Notes under the pieces: model-generated | What the model was told of the DNA's origin: nothing | Databases searched by the model: none | What the model saw: only the letters and a program-made list of their open reading frames with translations | Assembly (NCBI RefSeq): GCF_001649575.2 | Contig: NC_051444.1 | Coordinates: forward strand, 22,808,306 to 22,872,305 | Source: Kryptolebias marmoratus | Lineage: Eukaryota > Chordata > Actinopteri > Cyprinodontiformes > Rivulidae | Length of the DNA stretch: 64,000 nucleotides | Direction: 5' to 3' | Shown here: piece after piece, positions 51,801 through 57,800 of the stretch | Layout: each line of letters opens with the position of its first letter | Numbering within the stretch: position 1 is the stretch's first letter | Position numbers and translations under genes: made by a program

Positions 51801-54800
51801 CTTTTTTTTGAAAGCCTCAGCTTTAGTTCAACTTTAATAATATGGCATCACTAAATGTTGATGTCTTTGTTGCTTTTGTTTAAGTTTTCAGGTATTTTGG
51901 GTCAGGTCACTGTAGCTTTTGTTTCTAGCATTTTCATCTCCTCTCTCCTCCTTGTTCTGAGTGTGACAAACTTATTTATATTTTTTTTCAGTGCTCTCCA
52001 TTTTTGACTCCCTCTTTCCCTCTACCACCTCGTCTTCCCCTTACTCGTATTCTATTTTTTTATCTGCTGTGGGCCTTTCTTTTTTTGCATGATGAATCAA
52101 GATATAAGGTCATGGATACCTGCCTTTGTGTCACCAGCCTGCTGATTGTCTTTTTCTCTCCTCTTCCTCATTGCCCCTTTCCTCCCCACCTCTCATTCGA
52201 CATCTCTATTCCCCCAGCCTCCTGAGTACATTAAAACTCTTTTCCTATTCTATCTGTATGTTAATGCACCAAGCCACTGCTTTCCCATTCTCCTCTCTGT
52301 GTTGCACAGAAAAGGGACACCGCTTTTTTTTTTTTTTAATCTACGGAGAACAATGCAGAAAATTACACAATAGTGTAGACACTGGGCAAATAATGTTATT
52401 TTATGACTGTGTACACTCACCTAGCTGCTGTAGTGTGTTCATCAAGTTTCAGCTTGTGGTTTTTCTAATCACTGGAAAAGCTTTTATTGACATCATTATT
52501 GTCACTGGGATTATATCCTCTTATTTGTTCTTTGGAAGGCAATTGTTTGATGGAGTCCCTGCAGCTCTGTGATTGGAATGGAGACCAAATACAGAGGACA
52601 GACAAAAAAAGCTGTCATGTTAGTGTTATTTGTACCTAAAATCAAGGATTCAAGAACCAGATCACAAAAGGTCTAAAAGAGTTTATTCAATAATTCACCT
52701 TTTTTTCATGATTTAGCATTTTTAAGCCTTGCAACTTGCTTTATAGATGTATATATTTTCCTAAGTTTGTTCAATTTTATTGTAAGTTTAGTCATTTTTT
52801 AGTTAAACGATCATTTGTTGACATAATAATTTGAGTAATTGTGTGTTTATGTCTGTCTGCTAGCAAAATATCTCAGAAACCAAGGGATGGATTTTAATAA
52901 AAACTCTCAGAAAGTAATCATTATGCATCTACAACTGATAAACACAAAAATGACTATAACCCTGTCAATTTTACAGATACTGAGCTAAAATCTGGTGTGG
53001 TAGTAGCTGAGAGTCATTCCTAACACAAACTCCAAGCGCTAACAGGACTGCACGTCTTCGTTTAAACCTTTGGCACATAAGGTGGTCGGCGATATTCATT
53101 CCTTTGAGGGGCTTTTTAAAAAGCGCATCACTGTGGTCTACCTGTTAGTTTACTTTCTAGTGACACTCAGAAAGTAAAGTAAATCTGTCTATAATCTATA
53201 AGTTGTAGTAAAGCAGAAACAGTGGCCGTGTTGATGTGAGCTCTGGTGATTGTCATTTGATCTGAACCTAATCAAGACAAACAATTGTTTGTAGTTTTAT
53301 CTCAGTCTTTTCCCAAATGTTGCTTAATTTGACATCATATAGGAAAATGAGTGACTTTCCAGTTTTATTTTAATGCTTCTTTTATTGTCCTGTCACCATA
53401 AGCTCACATTGTCAGTCAGTTGAGGAAACTTTCCACTGAGCCTGTAATAGACACGCTCTGCTGTTTGATGATAATCTGTTATTTTGTAGTTTTTTTTTCC
53501 TTTTGATTCTTAATAACCGTCTTTCTCCTCGCCACATATTTGTTTATGTTTCACCTACCAGCGTTTTTGATAAGCTGTGGCATAAAAACCCTTTGACATT
53601 TCAGTACTTCTGTTTCTTTGTTCACCAAGTGCAACATTATTTTACGTATTTGTGTCCAAGAATTTACAAAGCAAACAATATTTATCCTTCAACTCTTACG
53701 CTGAGCGTTTGTGATTTGATGGACACCTCATTTTTTTTTTTTTCCTCGTGGCCCCTTGTTTCTTGGCCAGCTGCCTTCACGCAGCCTTTTAGCACCCTTG
53801 TCAATGCAGCCCTCCTATTCTGCTTGCCTATTCATTGGCGTGCATGTATACGTGCACACACACACACACACTCAGATTTCATAGCCCCTTTCAACCCCAG
53901 AGACACCAGATGAGCCCCTCGGGTTTTTTTTTCACAAAAGAACCCCCTCTTGTCTCCAAATCGAGCTTTATCGTGGACAAACACATTTACACAAACTGTG
54001 AGCACTTAGTTTAAAAACATACTGAATTTTTGTTAACTGTGCCGAGTTAATTTGTTAATATATCAAATCCCGAACAATGTAGCTGAATCCTGTTGTTAAA
54101 ATTCTTAATTGGTTTAGTTTTTCATGTTAGTTTATAAAAGTATGCCCTCTTTAGTGTTAACGCTTTTCTTTTGTTTCTGATAGCTTTAAAAAGTTAATTA
54201 TTTGCTCTTTCTTAATGGTGAGTATTTATTATTTTCAGTGGTACTTGTGTTTTGTTTTGTTTTTTTCATTGTGTGCGTCTCACAGTTTACATGGATACAT
54301 GTGCAAAAAGGATTTTTTGTCATTGCACCTCATGGAAGAATTGTGCCAAATCACTGGTGTCATCTCCACCTCAAACGTTTCTGTCGGCGCCTTCTCTAGC
54401 AGATTGTTTTCACACTATACCCCTGGGTCTTCACTGATGTAAACCCCATTGACACTTACTTTGGGCCGCATTTCGGCCTTCCAACAGCTCTTGTCATTTC
54501 AAGCTCTCGACTGAAGCGGAAGGAGACTGAAATTGATCTGAGATCTTGTATTGTCAATAAACATGAACAATTTAAGGACTTTTGTTAAACAGCAAACAGC
54601 TTTAATTTGATGGTTTTGTTGAGTTGTGGATTGAAATTAAACACTACCTAGTTTTATCTAATATAATAAATTCTCACATATTTTTCTCCATGATATTAGC
54701 ACATAAATAATCTACTAACCTGCAGAAATTCAATAAGTAAGCGTTGAATTGAATGCCTGGAGAGAAGACATTTAGTCTGTTGTTGTTTCGTCAATAACTG

Positions 54801-57800
54801 GCCATTACGTTTTTTCCAAATGCATTATTAAGTTTTGTTAACTAAAACTCCGAAGATTTATTTACAAATTGTGTAAAATCGTGAACCCTGGTTCAGATCT
54901 GGACCCAAATAAATTTGTGTGTAGACCCAGATTGGTTGGTAAATTTAGATACATGCAAGTTTTCCAGTAATTCCTTTTAAAAACACATAAAGAAGCCAGC
55001 TTTTGCGGAGGTACAAGCTTGATAAAATAATACCATGAGTCACTTAAAGAGACAAGTTGGGAAGGAAAATTAAATATCTTTCATTTGTTGTCTGGAAAAG
55101 AGGATTTTTAGTGGCTGTAGGTCTGAGGATTATTAGTTCTAGAGAGTCTCCTCAGAGGGGTTTTGGTACATTTGATGGGAACCAAGCCGGGTCTCTACTG
55201 TGCCTTCACCTTCCAGTGCAGCAAGTTTCCAGTGGGATCAAGTGATTAGCATGCAAATCTGTAAAGACCTAGTTATTCTACCTTTTCACCCCTCTCTCGG
55301 TTTCACACACACACACACACACCATGTTTTCGGTGACACTGTTCTAATGGGGTGATGACCACTTCCTCGTTATAATTGCCCGAAACTCGGTTTAATTTCA
55401 TCTCAGCGTATTAATCATACATAAAGTTATTTAAAATCGCATAAATTAATCTTGGATTAAACAGAGCCTTCAAAGGCTTCAAACAATTAAAGTGTTAGGT
55501 AGAATTTCCCCTGGGTTTAGGCCGTTTCTGTTTGAGCAGAACAGTTTGCAGGTGATTATCCCAGTTTGATATGCCAGGTCGGTGATTAATGTAACTTTGA
55601 AATGAGTCCTTTTCCCATCTCACCTCTGTCCGTGTATCGCTACAGCAGAAAGTCAAACACCTTGAGTCGCCTAAACCAAAAAGTACTTTTTCACTCTGTA
55701 GTCACAGCTATTAAAGGTTTCAGACCAATTGAAGTTGCTGGAATTGTTGCTTGTTTAGCTTTTTTGTTTTTGGATGAAGTTTGTGTTTAGAGACATCCTC
55801 TAAGTCGATATATTGTCTCCATCTTTACGTGAAAGGTTTTAACTGCTTCAACAGGTTTATTATCCAAATATTATATTTCTGTGTCATCAGTCAAGAAGCA
55901 ACATTCAGCAAAAAGACCTTTTAATACATATTTGACTTTTTTTTTATCTTTTATTCTTAAGCAGACGGTATTGTTAAATACAAGCAGATATTTCTAGGGT
56001 TTAGTTAGTTTAGTCTCAGTTTTATTTCCTGGTTTGATCCCTGGTTGCCAAATATTCTGCAAGAAATGTATTTTTCTCAGTAGGTTGATCTGCAAAAACG
56101 AGGGGGGGAAACACAGCAGTGGTTGGATGCCTGTTTTAAAAAAGAAGTGGGAGCTTAAGATAAATTTAGCCACCTAATTTAGTAACTTATCTGAAAAAAA
56201 AAACAAAACCTAAAATATCTTGTCACTCACTGTGTTGAGGGCAAGTCTCCTTTTCCAAATCAGATTCTAAACCAGGGCCTTTATGGGACATCATCACCAC
56301 TTTTCCTCCTCCCTCTTTTCTCTCCACCAAACCGGAGATAGTTATTAAAAGCCTAAAATAAACATCTTAAATTATTCTGAAAAAAATCTGCAGTTTGCTG
56401 GTTAATACCAGCTGTCAGAAAAGGCTTAATATTTCTAATGTTTACATGCATATACGCTCTTAACGTGCAGGATTTTAGTCTGTCCGTGACAACATAACTT
56501 CTGAGATTTTACACCAGGGGTGGGTAACCCTGGTCCTCGAGGGCCACCATCCTGCATGTTTTACTTGTTTCTCTGCTCCAACACACCTGATTTGAATCAA
56601 TGGCTGATTAACAGGCTTCTGCAGAACATGAAGAGGTGATTTAACCACTGAATCAGGTGTGTTGGAGCAGAGAAACAAGGAAAACATGCAGGATGGTGGC
56701 ACTCGAGGACCAGGATTGGAGACCCCTGGTTTACACCAACCAACCACAAAAGTGCAACGCTAATACCGAATAGGATTACCTTAAAGCGTCTAGACTTCCT
56801 GTATTAGTCCAGTCCAGCGCAGCCCACAGATGCTCGATTCGATAGTTTGGAAATTTAAAGTCAACATTTTGAAATCACTTTGTTCCTGAAATGAGTTTTC
56901 TACCTCATGAAGCTCTAAACTGCAAAGTGTAACAAGGATTTTTAGGACCCCCACCCCCATTATAGGGCAGATTGAAAACAACACGTATCAAGAGCTGAGG
57001 TGTCAGTCAGAAGACATGCCGATCTAACATTTGGTATTCGTAGTAAATGGAGTGAAATTTTCCAGTTTGCTACTCAGAAGGCTTCAATACAAGCTGGATT
57101 CATAGATAAACACACAGCCTTACCTTGCTTCTGAATGTTAATGGGGTGTGTTTCTCAAATTAGCACACGGTTGGATCAGAACCACATGGACCGGAGAAGC
57201 TGTTGATCAGACCTGTACCCTGAAAGCTACAGCCACCACCCAGCAGGGTTTTGGCCTTGCATGTCTGTTTTGCTGGTCAGGCTCCAGCAGGGTTTTCTGT
57301 GGCCTGTTAAGGTTGATATTTAGAGCAGAGGTTGTAGAGCTGAAATTCAAAGCCATCGCTCAGGACTTCCCACTTTTATTTTTGTATCACTTTCTTCACT
57401 GCAGAGACAAAGACGAATGATTGATGAGATGAGTGTAAACCTCATAGGGTCCCCCAGGAGCCTCTGCAGTGCGTGTGTGCGTCTAATACTGACACACACG
57501 CTCGCACTGATATGGCAGTAATTAACCTCAGACTGTGTTAACCCTAGCTGCCCATTAGAAGGGCAAAAGGATTGATGGGGACTCGTACCAGTCCTGAACA
57601 GACCGTACGGTCGGTTCACGCTGGACTCTGTAACCTTTTTCTTTTTTATGTAAAACTTGTGATGATTCCAAGTTCTTTGTTGAAAGTTACACGATGTGTA
57701 ATGAAACAGAAGGCAAACAGCTACCTAAACAAATTACATTTATTACTCTTAATGTCATTTATTTTCTTGTTTAAACAGATTTTCTGCTGTGATCATAAAT

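Noticed and set aside
52126..52572. 148-codon open stretch in intron 21
   Set aside because: T/C-rich sequence gives a Phe/Ser/Leu-rich translation typical of chance; no known motif.
53503..53913. 136-codon open stretch in intron 21
   Set aside because: Runs through a T tract and a CA microsatellite; composition artefact.
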